A stretch of 64,000 nucleotides of DNA from Sinonovacula constricta (lineage: Eukaryota > Mollusca > Bivalvia > Cardiida > Solecurtidae), in the NCBI GenBank assembly GCA_007844125.1, contig CM017573.1, positions 372,001-436,000 of the forward strand. The letters are read 5' to 3'. How positions within the stretch are numbered: the stretch's first letter is position 1; each line of letters opens with the position of its first letter. Made by a program: the position numbers and the translations under genes. Under the pieces are notes generated by a model. The model worked only from the letters and a program-made list of their open reading frames with translations, was not told where the DNA came from and did not search any database. Positions 1 to 14,000 of the stretch are shown piece after piece.

Positions 1-1918
1 AAGAAACAAGAAAAATCTCCAGACAGTGCACTCCATCAATAAACAAGAACTATCTACAGACAGTGCACTCCATCAATAAACAAGAACTATCTACAGACAG
101 CCCACTCCATCAACAAACAAGAACTATCTACAGACAGTGCACTCCATCAATAAACAAGAACTATCTACAGACAGTGCACTCCATCAACAAACAAGAACTA
201 TCTACAGACAGTGCACTCCATCAATAAACAAGAACTATCTACAGACAGTGCACTCCATCAATAAACAAGAAATATCTACAGACAGTGCACTCCATCAATA
301 AACAAGAACTATCTACAGACAGTGCACTCCATCAATAAACAAGAACTATCTACAGACAGTGCACTCCATCAATAAACAAGAACTATCTACAGACAGTGCA
401 CTCCATCAATAATCAAGAACTATCTACAGACAGTGCACTCCATCAATAAACAAGAACTATCTACAGACAGTGCACTCCATCAATAAACAAGAACTATCTA
501 CAGACAGTGCACTCCATCAATAAACAAGAACAATCTACAGACAGTGCACTCCATCAATAAACAAGAACTATCTACAGACAGTGCACTCCATCAATAAACA
601 AGAACAATCTACAGACAGTGCACTCCATCAATAAACAAGAACTATCTACAGACAGCGCACTCCATCAATAAACAAGAACTATCTACAGACAGTGCACTCC
701 ATCAATAAACAAGAACTATATAAAGACAGTGCACTCCATCAATAAACAAGAACTATTTACAGACAGTGCACTCCATCAATAAACAAGAACTATTTACAGA
801 CAGTGCACTCCATCAATAAACAAGAACTATTTACAGACAGTGCACTCCATCAATAAACAAGAACTATTTACAGACAGTGCACTCCATCAATAAACAAGAA
901 CTATTTACAGACAGTGCACTCCATCAATAAACAAGAACTATCTACAGACAGTGCACTTCATCAATAAACAAGAACTATCTACAGACAGTGCACTCCATCA
1001 ATAAACAAGAACTATCTACAGACAGTGCACTCCATCAATAAACAAGAACTATCTACAGACAGTGCACTCCATCAATAAACAAGAACTATCTACAGACAGC
1101 GCACTCCATCAATAAACAAGAACTATCTACAGACAGTGCACTCCATCAATAAACAAGAAATATCTACAGACAGTGCACTCCATCAATAAACAAGAACTAT
1201 CTACAGACAGTGCACTCCATCAATAAACAAGAACTATCTACAGACAGTGCACTCCATCAATAAACAAGAACTATCTACAGACAGTGCACTCCATCAATAA
1301 ACAAGAACTATCTACAGACAGCGCACTCCATCAATAAACAAGAACTATCTACAGACAGCGCACTCCATCAATAAACAAGAACTATCTACAGACAGCGCAC
1401 TCCATCAATAAACAAGAAATATCTACAGACAGCGCACTCCATCAATAAACAAGAACTATCTACAGACAGTGCACTCCATCAATAAACAAGAACTATCTAC
1501 AGACAGCGCACTCCATCAATAAACAAGAACAATCTACAGACAGTGCACTCCATCAATAAACAAGAACTACCTACAGACAGTGCACTCCATCAATAAACAA
1601 GAAATATCTACAGACAGCACACTCCATCAACAAACAAAAACTATCTACAGACAGTGCACTCCATCAACAAACAAAAACTATCTACAGACAGTGCACTCCA
1701 TCAATAAACAAGAACTATCTACAGACTGCACACTCCATCAACAAACAAGAACTATCTACAGACAGCGCACTCCATCAATAAACAAGAACTATCTACAGAC
1801 AGCACACTCCATCAATAAACAAGAACTATCTACAGACAGTGCACTCTATCAATAAACAAGAAATATCTACAGACAGCGCACTCCATCAATAAACAAGAAA
1901 TATCTGCAGACAACACAC
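1..1918. repeat. 37-bp minisatellite, about 52 copies
   Basis: Head-to-tail copies of a 37-bp unit (core ACTATCTACAGACAGTGCAC followed by TCCATCAATAAACAAGA) run from the left edge to about 1918, with scattered substitutions such as TGCAC/CGCAC and ACTATC/AATATC. The array reaches the window edge, so its full length is unknown. It lies in the VPS8 intron just downstream (minus strand) of the exon at 1971..2086. The short open frame inside it is a by-product of the repeat. Confidence 0.97.
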
Positions 1919-1970
1919 TCCACTTTCCTCAGTGCTGGATAGTAGAATGAAAATACAATTGTCCCTTTAC

Positions 1971-2086
1971 CTTGTGTTTGACAAGAGAGACCTGGTCCTC
2001 AGGAATGTCTCCAATAGGATAGGCCCGTCCAGCAAGACAACAGCTGATATACACAAGAAGTTTGTTGCCTAATCGAATCTGGTTGT
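1971..2086 (-). CDS. VPS8: VPS8 exon 22 (last one in window)
   Basis: 116 nt. DNQIRLGNKLLVYISCCLAG then RAYPIGDIPEDQVSLVKHK; VYISCCLAGRAYP is a family hallmark. Acceptor ATTTTCAG, donor GTAAAG, phase 0. The next exon lies left of position 1, beyond the 37-bp minisatellite. Confidence 0.96.
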
Positions 2087-5000
2087 CTGAAAATTAATCA
2101 TATACATATTTTACAAATAAATAAAAGATTGAAACTTTTAATAGTTGATGATATAATTACAAAGTGGGTTGAAGTCCCCAAAAGGGATGGAAAACTTTTC
2201 TGTGATTAGGTTTTCTGGCTGACCTGCATGCCACTTCAACAATGGTTGTACTTTTCATGTGGTCAATTGTTAGTAGTGAGAAAATCATAATTAAGGTTAA
2301 CTTTAACACATACTACCTGGAAGTTGGCTATAAAAACATATAAAATACACTGAAGGAAAAATATTTAAATGAACATAAATAATACATAATTTGAATTATT
2401 ATATTATTATTTAGAAATAACTACAGAATATCCTACAAGACTGAAAGAGAGCTGCAACACATGTCAACTTAAGTTTTCCAAGATAATCGAAAATATGAAT
2501 TTGAGACATAAATTTAAAAACCTAAATAAATGATTCAACAAAAAGACTAACCAGAAAGCTGTTTTCCTGTGTCTACAGATGCTTTCAGTGTTGACAGCAG
2601 CTCCTCTAGTGGAGTGATATAGTCCATCATGCCTTGGTTATAAACATAGATGATAGCATCATACAGACCATGGCTCCAGCATAGCATCACAACCTGCAAC
2701 AAATATTGCAATATTATCATATACAATTATACATATCTGCATGTAATTTTACACTGAAGTGTCCAATACAGAAATATATTTGAACAAATGCTCAGATTGA
2801 AAAAAAATCCTGGACCAGCTGTCAATGTTTTTCCAATCTGGGCATGCGTCAAAATATATTTCCGTATTGGACACTTCAGTGTGAAATTACATGCAGATAT
2901 GTACAGGATGATCACTTGGTACAAATCGACTGCACTGATTTGTAAAAAAAAAAATGGATATAGAATATTAGGAGCACAGTAAATAATACAGGCTTTTGTA
3001 TTTGGTATGTATTAATTTTGACTAAAGATTATCTTACAAGGTGCTGAAATCCACAAGCACCAAATTCAAAAGACCATATTTGTTCAAGGTATGAACATCC
3101 TTTGATTATAGGCTTTTGTTCAAAAGTTCTTAAAAAATCTTTAATCAACTGGAAAAAAAAATAAAAATACAACTTTTGCAAACTAATTCGTTCAAATGAA
3201 GAGTGTATCCTGATCCTGATAAATTAAGAATCAAGCAAAAACAAAACACTTACATGATGTATATCTAATGACATTACATCCATGTGTATAACGCAGGCTT
3301 CAACACTCTCCAACATCCCTTTCTCTTCATAATGTACGACAAAATCTTTCATCACTATGGGAGGCATGTATCGCAGCTTGTCGTTAATAATGTAAGGTTC
3401 AAGACATTCCAGAAATGTCCCCTTTGCTATTATGTCTGCACTAAATCTCTCATAGATTCTTCCAAAAAGTATATCCCTTTAGAAAAGACAGAAAATTGTT
3501 AAAGAATTTATAAAAAAAAAAATTATGTTTAATATAGTAATAGAAAGAATATTAAAAGTGGTTAAATCGTTACAAAATCCTTAATACAAGAGAATTTATC
3601 ACAGCACTACAAAGTTAAGTTATTTCTTTTAAATTTAAACACTTGTAAATACTTAACACACTCAAAATATTATTTTTTAATATAATTATAATTATTAATA
3701 TTATAGGAAACAATTTAACTTACATTCTGTCCAGACACAGACAGTATTCTACACATACTGGGACTATGTTCTGAAATTCAACATAATAAACAATGTTATC
3801 TTTCACATTTTCTCACTTTATATCCACCAAACGTCAAAAAACATAACTGCAAAAGTTTGCTTCTTGGCAATAAACACAGGACACACCTTCACAAGACAGT
3901 TCTTCCTTCCAGGAAGGTGTTGCAAGTACTGTAGTATTCACTGCTTTACAACAGTCCTCAAACATTGACACAGTATATGCAATATATGCAAACAGAAATA
4001 CAGTAAGTAACGAATGTTGTTTTGTTTTTGTTTTATTGTACTGACACAATTATGGTCATATTGGCGACGTCCAGTAATTACTGGTGGTGGAAGACCTCAG
4101 ACTTATGAACATGAAAGTTCTAACACTGACTGTGACTCAAACCCATGCCTGAGGGGCTGAGGAGTTACAAGTCGACAACACTAAACGCTCTACCACAGGT
4201 GCCCCTTAAAGAATGTTGAGTGTTAACAGTAAACTATAAAAGGAAGTCTAAGTCATCTACTTTGTAATTTACCTGAAAAACAGCACACATAAATAACATG
4301 TTGTATGGATCTGAGACAATTTTCATTCTACCTGACAATCATAGGGGAAGAGATACAAATGTATACTAAATACACACCAGGTGTTTGTTGAATTTATCAT
4401 CCCAGTAACATTTTTTTGTTTGACTTTTATGTTTGTTTTTGACATAAACTACAGCAACCAATTATGGTTATTATAGTGACATTCAGCTACTGTTATTGAA
4501 GGAAGACACCAGACAAATGTTTGGGTAGAATTACCGGTACACTGCAGGCCAGCTGGAAGACCAGAAATCTGAAGACGGTGTTCACTTGAAGCTGACAAAA
4601 TGCAGCCTGTTCAGTGACAGAATCCTTAAAAAGTTTTTGCAGCAAATATACACAGATTTCACAGAACAGGGGCAAAACAATGTTACATGTTAAATAAAAG
4701 CAAACTGTCAGATACCACCTTAACAACAATATTTACAATTATGGGAGTGTAATGCAAGGGAGCAATACCAGTGCCATATTTCCCAACTTTAGTATGACCC
4801 TGTGCCAGTACCACGGGTTCTCCTACCTCAAACTGATACTCAGCTGTCTAGTACACCAGGTGTTCCTCAGGGAGATCTACTATGTGATATGTGAACAAAC
4901 CTGATAATAGTCCTCCAATTCTTCTAGTTTTCCTTTCTCTGGACAGAAGTTGGTCATGGCCAGGTCTACATACTCAAACAGTAGCTCCAGTAACTGTGAA

Positions 5001-8000
5001 ATTACAGATGCACATGCTTTTCTTATGATCTATTTCTTTATAATAACATTAAAAAACAACTTGAACAAAAGGACCGTCACATCTGAGAGTTGAATCTTGG
5101 GCCTGTTGATGCCACAGGTTAAGAGACATAATGTTCCATGACGTCATTCAAGATGTAATGCCTTTAATGTATTTTTTCAATTGGAAGGCCCTTTTTCTTC
5201 CAACGGCTAGAAATACATCCAGATATTATAGATAAAGGAACAAAATAAGTGTTTTCAAGTAGAACTGCCAACATTTTGTGGGCTTGCAAGACTGCCTATT
5301 GTTTTTACCAAAAGATGCTTATATATTTTTAAAATTTCACATTTAGATTCGAGTGATTTCAGCTGATCTTAGCCTCAGTTAATAATTATTGATGTAAGAA
5401 TTACAAACAAGGAGACAATCTGGCAAAAAATAAATAAATAAATGACTCACCAGGTCTGCTACCAGCTCTCGTTTCTTGGCCACGGATCCTGACAGACCTA
5501 CTACAGCTTTAGCCTTGCCCTCGTAGAATGACAGAGCTAGGGCCAAGGCATCTTGGTACCGATTTTCCTTCCTTAGCACATCAATCCTCTGTTAATATAA
5601 AGGATTTTATATATATCAGTAGCATAAAATAATACAAATCATCATCTCTTTCACATGAGAATCATCACCACCACCATCATGATCATCATGATCACCACCA
5701 TCATCACCACATAGTCATTACCATCACTACCATTTTTTTAATAACCCTGAGCACAAACATGACCACAATCACGACCACAATCACTACCACCACAACTACA
5801 ACAATGCTACTGACCTCTCTCCATGTCCTGACAGTGTAGACATGGATAGTCTTGGTTCCCAGCAGGAAAAGCTGTCCTCCATGATTCACTATGGTCTGGT
5901 AGCAGGCATGGTCCCCAGCGTATGCCTGTGTATTATAAGGATTATACAGATGTACATTTGTTTATTGTTTTTTGAGTTTATTGTCCCACCAACAGCATAT
6001 CACTTATTTGTCCACTGGAACCAGATATAGTGCTGCATTTACTGTGCATAGCATGCCATGAACACTTGGCATGATACCACACCCAGTCACATTATCCTGA
6101 CACCAGGCCAACCAGTCGTGGAAATACCCTTATATTTGCTTTAGCATTAGCAAGAAAGCTATACCACTACTATTTTTAATGACTTTGGTGTGATGTGGGC
6201 CTACCGTACCTGGAGCTGATGCTCTATCGATTGCGCTACCAGGTCTGATGATGTACATTTATTATATACATTCTAAAATTTAAATAAAACTGCGGTAAGG
6301 CATAAGAAAGCATCTGGTTCAAACCCCAGGCCCGATATAGCAAAGTCAGAAAAATTATAGTACTTTAGCACCCCAGTTACGCTCAATTAAAAAATAAGGT
6401 TGCTTTATTACTGGTCTGCCAGGTGTTCATGGTTGATAAGCCCAGCAAAGAAAAACAGTAAATCGCACCAATGATGACTGGACTCCTATAAGATTGTTTC
6501 CTTGGACCTTACCAGTCAGAGAACAAGATTCATGGTTACATTATTATATATTATTATATCAAATAATAAATCTTTTGACAAATAGTACTATGTGTAAATC
6601 ATGAATTTGGTTGTTCTGCCAATCAAAACAATGGATCAATGAAAAGTTCTTTGAGGTAATGAAAGAAGCATGGTCAAGTTCATTTGATGATATATAAACA
6701 TAAAATGTCGCTATTCTATTGGTTTATACAAATATCCCGAAATACACTACTTTAACGATAAAATTTTATGTTATCGTGTTTGTAATCAATTTTCCAGCAT
6801 TTTTACAGTACAATGTTTGTTGGAGTTGAGCCCTGACCAGTTGGGGACATGATTAAACTGGCTCTATTGACTGGTCAATTATTGCTTAATACAGAATAGA
6901 TAGCAGTATAGCTAAAGTTGATTTTAGATAAGTGTTTAATGTTTTTTCTGTATGGATTCCAATTTATGCTCTGGTCATTGATATATAAGCTTGATATCAT
7001 TTAAAACTTTATCTTGAGCATTTTATGAACAATGATGCTGAGAAATAGAAGGTGGCAAAAATAACTCTGTTTTATCATAGAAAAGTGGATAATTGTACTA
7101 GAAGAGAGTGCAGACATGTAAACTGACCAGGGCCTGACTGACATTGCCTCCCGTAGCCAGAGACTTGAAGAAACTGGTGTTGTAAATAAGTTGCACCTCT
7201 GAGATGTCAATAGTCTGAAATTGTAAATAGGTATGGTTTTTATATGTAAACAAAAATCAAAACAATCAGGATATGCAGAAACCTTAATAAAAGCCAATTT
7301 TTCACATTTGTCAAACATTAGCTAACTTTGAAAAAAATATGTCACATAGTCATGCTCAGTAAAATCAACAGAGGAATAATTCAATACCTGGACAGGACAG
7401 TTATAATTCTTGTGCCTTGTTTCTTCCCAACATGCTACCTTAATTGTAGAAATGAATCAGCCAGGAATGAATACCAGGAATTAATAACAAAGTAACAAGC
7501 TTAACTGTAAACACCATCCATTATTATTAGCCGAATTGTTGGCCCTTCTGTAAGACAAAAAAGCATAAATAATTTTACATGTAAAAAATATATTGAGATC
7601 CAGCAATAATTTGAATCTACCTGCAGCTCCTCTTCCGACCTAACATCTATCACATGCATCTTCTCTGTTGTATCTGTGGTAACCAGTGTACGTGTGTTCA
7701 TCCACTGAAATATAGAAAACATGGAATTGAGGAAAAACCTGCTAATAGGAATAGGATCCAATAAGAACTTGCTAATTTTATTCATACACATGAACTGTGT
7801 GCTGTATGTGTGCTTCACTGTTTTCTATTCCATTTAAAATAAAACATAAAAGTGATGATTAATTGCTCCAAAATCCAAAATCATACGAAATGTTCAGTCT
7901 TTTCGCTTTCCCTTAAAAAGAATGTTTGTTTATTGGGTTTATTGTCCCACCAACAGTATTTCAGTTATCTGGAGATGGTTTCCACTTGAAGCAGATATAG

Positions 8001-11000
8001 AGCTCCCTTCACTGTATATAGCATGCCTTGAACACCTGGCATGATACCACAACCAGTCACATTATCCTGACATCAGGCCAACCAGTCGTGGAACTACCCT
8101 TATATTTGCTTGAGCGTTAGCAAGGGAGCTATACCACTACCAAGAATGATGGAAAAAATTATACTTTCATGATCATCACAATGGCCAATCTGATCTGGAG
8201 TTGTATTTCATAGCATTAATCTTATGGAGTGTTTTACCAACATAAGCCTGTCTGTGCGGCAGTAAGAAAATGTCCCATTTATTACTTTAAGTGTATATGG
8301 CATACTATTTCAAGTATCTTTATTCACAAAGCATCCAACTTACTGAAATATTAAGAAGCTTGTATGGCACAGAAATTTTCTGAAGGGCAGTACAGCGGAT
8401 ATCCTGGGCGCTCACACATACCACCTGCAACACAAATGGCAGAGAACATTATTTCACACTAAAAACAAATAGATACACAAATCAGCTTGCATGGACAGCC
8501 GCTATATAATTTTGAGTAACATTTCTTAAAGCAATAAAGTAACTATATGTGCGATAATGACTAGCAGATTATGTCAATCCAGATATGTCAGAATGTATAA
8601 GCTTAAGTACATTGGTGTGGTTCATTGATAGACTGCACTGACATAATTATGGTCATAGTAGCAATGTCCAGCTACCATGTGTAAAGGTAAGTCTAACTCC
8701 ATGTAGAACCACCAGAGCTATGAATACCAGCTGAAAGAACTGCCCATCCTGGAGGTAACACAGGAACAGGCACTTGGCCTTTAAGTACACGTAAATTATG
8801 AATTATTTACACAAATGCTACAAAAAGCTTGTAAATATAAGAAAGAATTAACTAAGTCTAAGATTAGTTTTCTTCGTTTTCAGACTGCTAATTACTCAAA
8901 GCAGTTACTTTGTATTAGGATCTAAAAAATATGACATAAAATGTGTAGAAATATTATCTCAATCACTGAAAAGTAACATTGCAATATTAAGACATTTCAT
9001 GTCAGATCTTGTTTATTAACCAAGTTTACTCTTACTGTGATGAACTCCAATCAGGGATGGTACAACATACCTGATAAAAAAAAGATTGTTGACTCTCTAG
9101 CAAAGGTCAAGACAGGATCAATCACTGCCATGTTTCAAAAACCACCAAAATGTTTACAATTTAAGATCGCAGTTTCGTAAACCTAGCAATGATTCTACCT
9201 GATGAAAGAAGATAGTTGACTCGCGAGCAAATGCCAGGACAGGGTCAATCACTCGGTCATGTTGCGACACCTGAATCACAACAAACTGCCAGGCCAGGAG
9301 AGGGAGGGTGGAGGCTGCACCTTTCAATGGATGGGTAAAAACTACCTTCAACTGTGGGGTCAAGGTCACAAGGAGAACCTGAAAACAAAAAAAAAGTTCA
9401 TTATATTGATAATTGGTTTGCTGGAAACACCATTAGGGTGTGTTTTATGTCAATGGTGTGAATTTGTGATTCCATCCAGGAAGTTAAGGGTCAAGGTTTT
9501 GCAGCAACTTTACAAACCCCATGCAATGTGGGACAACACTGACCACTTGGTGATGGGTGCATCTTCCATTCTGTAACTTGGTTATAGTTAGTCCAGTTTG
9601 TAATAATATATACTTGAACAAACAAGCAAATATTTGTTATAGTACATACAATAATGAAATAAAATTTTACCTCTGATTACGAGATTATTCGAGAACATTC
9701 TGTCATTCAGAAGATTATGGTGGGAGAAGAGAAACTATTTTTCATTCGTTTTTAGTTAAAACACCATTATAGCTCTGAAATGTGCATGCACTCATGTACA
9801 ATGGTTGTATATGGCAGTCATTACCAATACACTCATTTCCTTGATAGTAATGCAATACTTGAAATACAGAAGAAAATGCAGATTGTAAGTGTTTTATGTC
9901 TAAAGTCACTTTAAATCAAGCTTCTTATAGATGCCTGCATAAGATGTAATGTGACCTTAACTGTGATTAACAAGAATACATTGAGAAGTTGCAATAAAAT
10001 ATAAAAAATAAAAGACTAAAGATAACAAAATCTAAACCAATTAACATACATCTGCATGTTCGGAAAAAAACATGATTAGACAACACAGCAAGTTATGTAC
10101 TTTTTTTAATTGACCACTTTTGATTGCCTGTCATGACAATAACTTTAATAGTTATCAAAAATGTACAATTATCAGCATATTTATTATTTTATATTATAAT
10201 ATGTTTTAAACAATGAAACATGTATTTTTGATGAATTGTCAAGAAAAGTAGCATGTCATCATTTTGTTTAATTCTCAAACAAATAACATGTCAAAGTGTT
10301 TAATTGAAAAAACGATCATAGCATGTGACATTGTTTAATTTTAAAGCTTAATAATATGTCATTTTGCTGAAAGTGTATATATGGAAAAAACAACAACAGT
10401 TCACTACAATAAGAATCAAAAGTAAATCAAATTTCACTTCCCAGCTAACTGTACATTCTCGTAATCTTAAACAAAATAATCCTTGAAGTTATTTACCTTA
10501 GACAGGGATGCCATGGCCAGAACAGAGACGTCTTGCATAGGATGATCCTTAATGGTGACGTTCATGTGAAGAGGTTCAATTACACACACTTCGCCTCGGC
10601 TGTATAACAATAAACATTAATGGGGTCAATTGGGGTAACTGTGGTGAATATCCCATTTTACTGTAGTTAATGAATGTTGCTTGGCCTGACAATAAATTTC
10701 CTTTGTAGGTTTCTTAATGGTTAAAAATCAACTGGTTTTAAGTTAGTCAAAAAGCTCTCCAGTTATAGTTTTTTACTAAACCAGACCTAATAACCCAATA
10801 CACATACACCTATACAAATGGTTTGTGAACAGTCCTCTTTCACTGTTGCTTTGCTTCCAAACCAACTAAATAGGTCACTTTCTGATTGTTTTCTTGGCTT
10901 GAAAAAGTAATGCCAAAACACATATGCCCCAAGTAGCATAGTTTGTCATGATAAACCAAGAAATGGGTAGCCAGAGTTATGTAACTTGTCAGGGTCATGA

Positions 11001-14000
11001 CCTGTGCATTGTTAAGAAACTTTCATGCCACTGCCCTCTGTAGAAATTGAGAAATATCCAACTTGTCAAAAAAAGGTTAACCTGATGGACTGACAGACAG
11101 ACCGAAGAATGGAATGGAAGGACGTATGGTTCAATTACTAGACCCTGGCGACATAACAACTTTTTTTTAATTTGTTCTAAGATAAACAATAATTGAAAAT
11201 CTTATAAAAAGACCCAAGGCATGACTCATTATACTGACATTGAAATGAACCCTGGATGAACATTTTTATTTGTTGAAGATGGGTAACACTGTTACACTGG
11301 CATGTCTTGGCCAGGGATTGAACCTGAATCTTCAAACCCAGGCTGATATCAACTCACCTGCCAGAGAACAGACATTTGGACTCGCAAGTTCTTACACCAA
11401 TTAATCTCCTGAAAAAAAAAGGAAAGAATAATACAATTTTATGTTTGTTTGATGCATTACACTGGCACAATGTTTTTATGGGTGTTGTCTGTCTTTCAGT
11501 GGTGGCAATTTTTGTTTGTTTTTTGAGATACATCACAGTGACACAATTATGGTCATTAAAGTGATGTCCAGCTATTTTGGTGGAGGAAGACATCAGACAT
11601 ATGTCTGGATAGATCCACTGGTACACTGAAAATCAGCTGGAAGAGATACTACACATTTAATCCTTTGCTATGTCCAGTACTTTATAATATATTAAAAGAA
11701 GTCAAACTTCCGAACAATAATTATTATTTATTTAAAACAATGACCAGGACTCAAACTCATGTGGTGAGGCAGAGCAGTCAGAGGAGTTTAATGTCAGCAA
11801 GTCTACCCATCAGTCATGGGTATCCCCTAAATAGCGGAGGAAGGACTCCAGATAAATAAACGTAGGCGGGAAGAACCACCCACACACAACAGGTAAGCTA
11901 AATGACCCACCAATACAAAAATTCTCAACCCAATCGCAAGCAACTTGAACCCTAGGGATGAGAGGCTGGAGGGTACAGTATTGTTTAAAGTTAAAAAGAA
12001 ATTATGTCACTGAAAGAGAAGAGTTTTTACTTACTTAAATTCCAGCTCAAACACAGATCCTCCACTGTCACTGCATACAGCCAGGACTAGACTGTCTGTG
12101 AACTGAAATATAGGAGGAAAATATACAAATCAAGTCACAATTATAAAATAATGACAGTAACTGTGACTTGCAGCTATCACTGACAGTGGAAGTTCATAAA
12201 CAAACTGAAATTCATTTACTGGTATATTAAATACAAATTTAAACCTTTAAATTGATTCACAGAAATGAACAAATGTTTAAAAAAGGATTAAATTTTTTAG
12301 GAAAACATATAATTTTCATCATAACATCTCACTGGACAAATTCAAATTGTCCACTCAATTCTAACCAATCAGATACTATGATCTCTGTCCACTCCAGATA
12401 TCAACAATTTTTTAAAACTTTTAGCATAATTGAACATCATTTTTTATGATATTGATTTTGCAAATATTTATTTCCTACAAAGTAAATATACAAATTAATA
12501 GTAATGTTACTAGTAACAGTTCTCACAAAAATACCTAGACATTTTGTGTAACTCTTGTTAACAATAAGAGTTGATTTTGATTTGGAAATTAAATTGTGCA
12601 GTATATCTTGCCAAATACATCATGAAGTTGCAAGCTTAAGCTGACTTAACCTGTATCAAATTCTTACCTTCAATTAATGAATGTGTACTTTTTTCAGAAA
12701 CTGGTTTATTTGGAGCTATTTCTTTTGTCCGGGTAAACTTATACATAGAAGTTTTGTACTGCAATATAAACACAAGAAAGACTCTAACCACTATACCTTT
12801 ATATGTAAGACAGCTGTACCAGGTGGATGAGCATCTGTAATGGTTCGGATTAACTTCCCACTTGTCAAGTCCCACATAGTAATCTGACGGAAATTTTGGA
12901 AAAGAACAAAAAAAAATTAAAAATAAATTATAATGTTAGTGTTGCATTTAGCTTTGTAAGGTTCTGTTTGTTGTGATACGTACATGGCAGTTTTGTCCCA
13001 AGGCCAATAACACTTGTCACGTAACATGTCATAATATCCCAGACATGCTTTGAAATCTGACTTGAAACTTGTTGATTTTGTTAAACGGAATCATTGACAC
13101 ATGCTCTCAGATAGTTTTCTCCATGGTATTGTATGTCAAAAGATATACCAGTCAAAATGAAGATAATCTCCATATTTGCAACAGGTCAAACTGTGTCCAG
13201 TACCAGATGTAGCAAAATGAGTAAGCCCCACCCATAGATAATGCAAGACCCTTGGCAAGAAGTGACATGTGCACACATGGATATTTAATCTCAACCCAAT
13301 AGCTAAGTTTATATAATTGTTACTCAGTTAGCAGAGCAACCATAATATGTATCAATAATTGTGTTATGGGCATATGTTAATGAGCTCTACATACCGGTAA
13401 CCATTGCACAAGGTTCATAACAATGGTGTCCTTACCTTAACATGCTGCAGACACTGGTGTTCATTAGCTGATTAATTTTAAGCAACAAGAATCATAACTG
13501 CCTTAAAACTTAAATAAAAATATCCCTTATCCCTGTGCTTTAAAAAAATACTTTAGCCTCATTCTGGATATGACATAAATATCCATGACATTCTAATCAA
13601 CAACAGTGTACTGATTGGACAAAGTGAAAAACAACCATTCCTGGAGAAAAGGTTAACATGGATAAACCCAGACTGTGTTAAAAGCATACAATGACAATGT
13701 AGATCAAGATTATCTTCAAATAAAATGAGAAATACTTCAAAACTAAAAAAGAAATAAAATAAGAAGAATCCACCTGTCCACGGGCAAAGCCACTGAGAAG
13801 CCTGGTACAATCCTTGTTGAAACTGAGAGCAGATACAGCCCCATACTGGCTGCCCACAGCTGTACTTCCAAGACACCACTTCAGTGTCTGCTTGGGGTCT
13901 GCAAGTAAAACACAGATATTACATACCTTAGCATTTTAATTTACAGGCCCTTTGGACCCAGGAGTCAGGATGGGTAAAGCTGAGTATCCGTTCTTTCAAC

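Noticed and set aside
1580..1855. 91-codon ORF of repeated HSINKQE-like units
   Set aside because: Purely the 37-bp minisatellite read in one frame; no start context or splice support.
1..1918. CRISPR-like array (37-bp repeats)
   Set aside because: There are no unique spacers; units are directly adjacent. The setting is an animal intron.
9259..9576. 105-codon plus-strand ORF
   Set aside because: Antisense shadow of VPS8 exon 11 plus intron.
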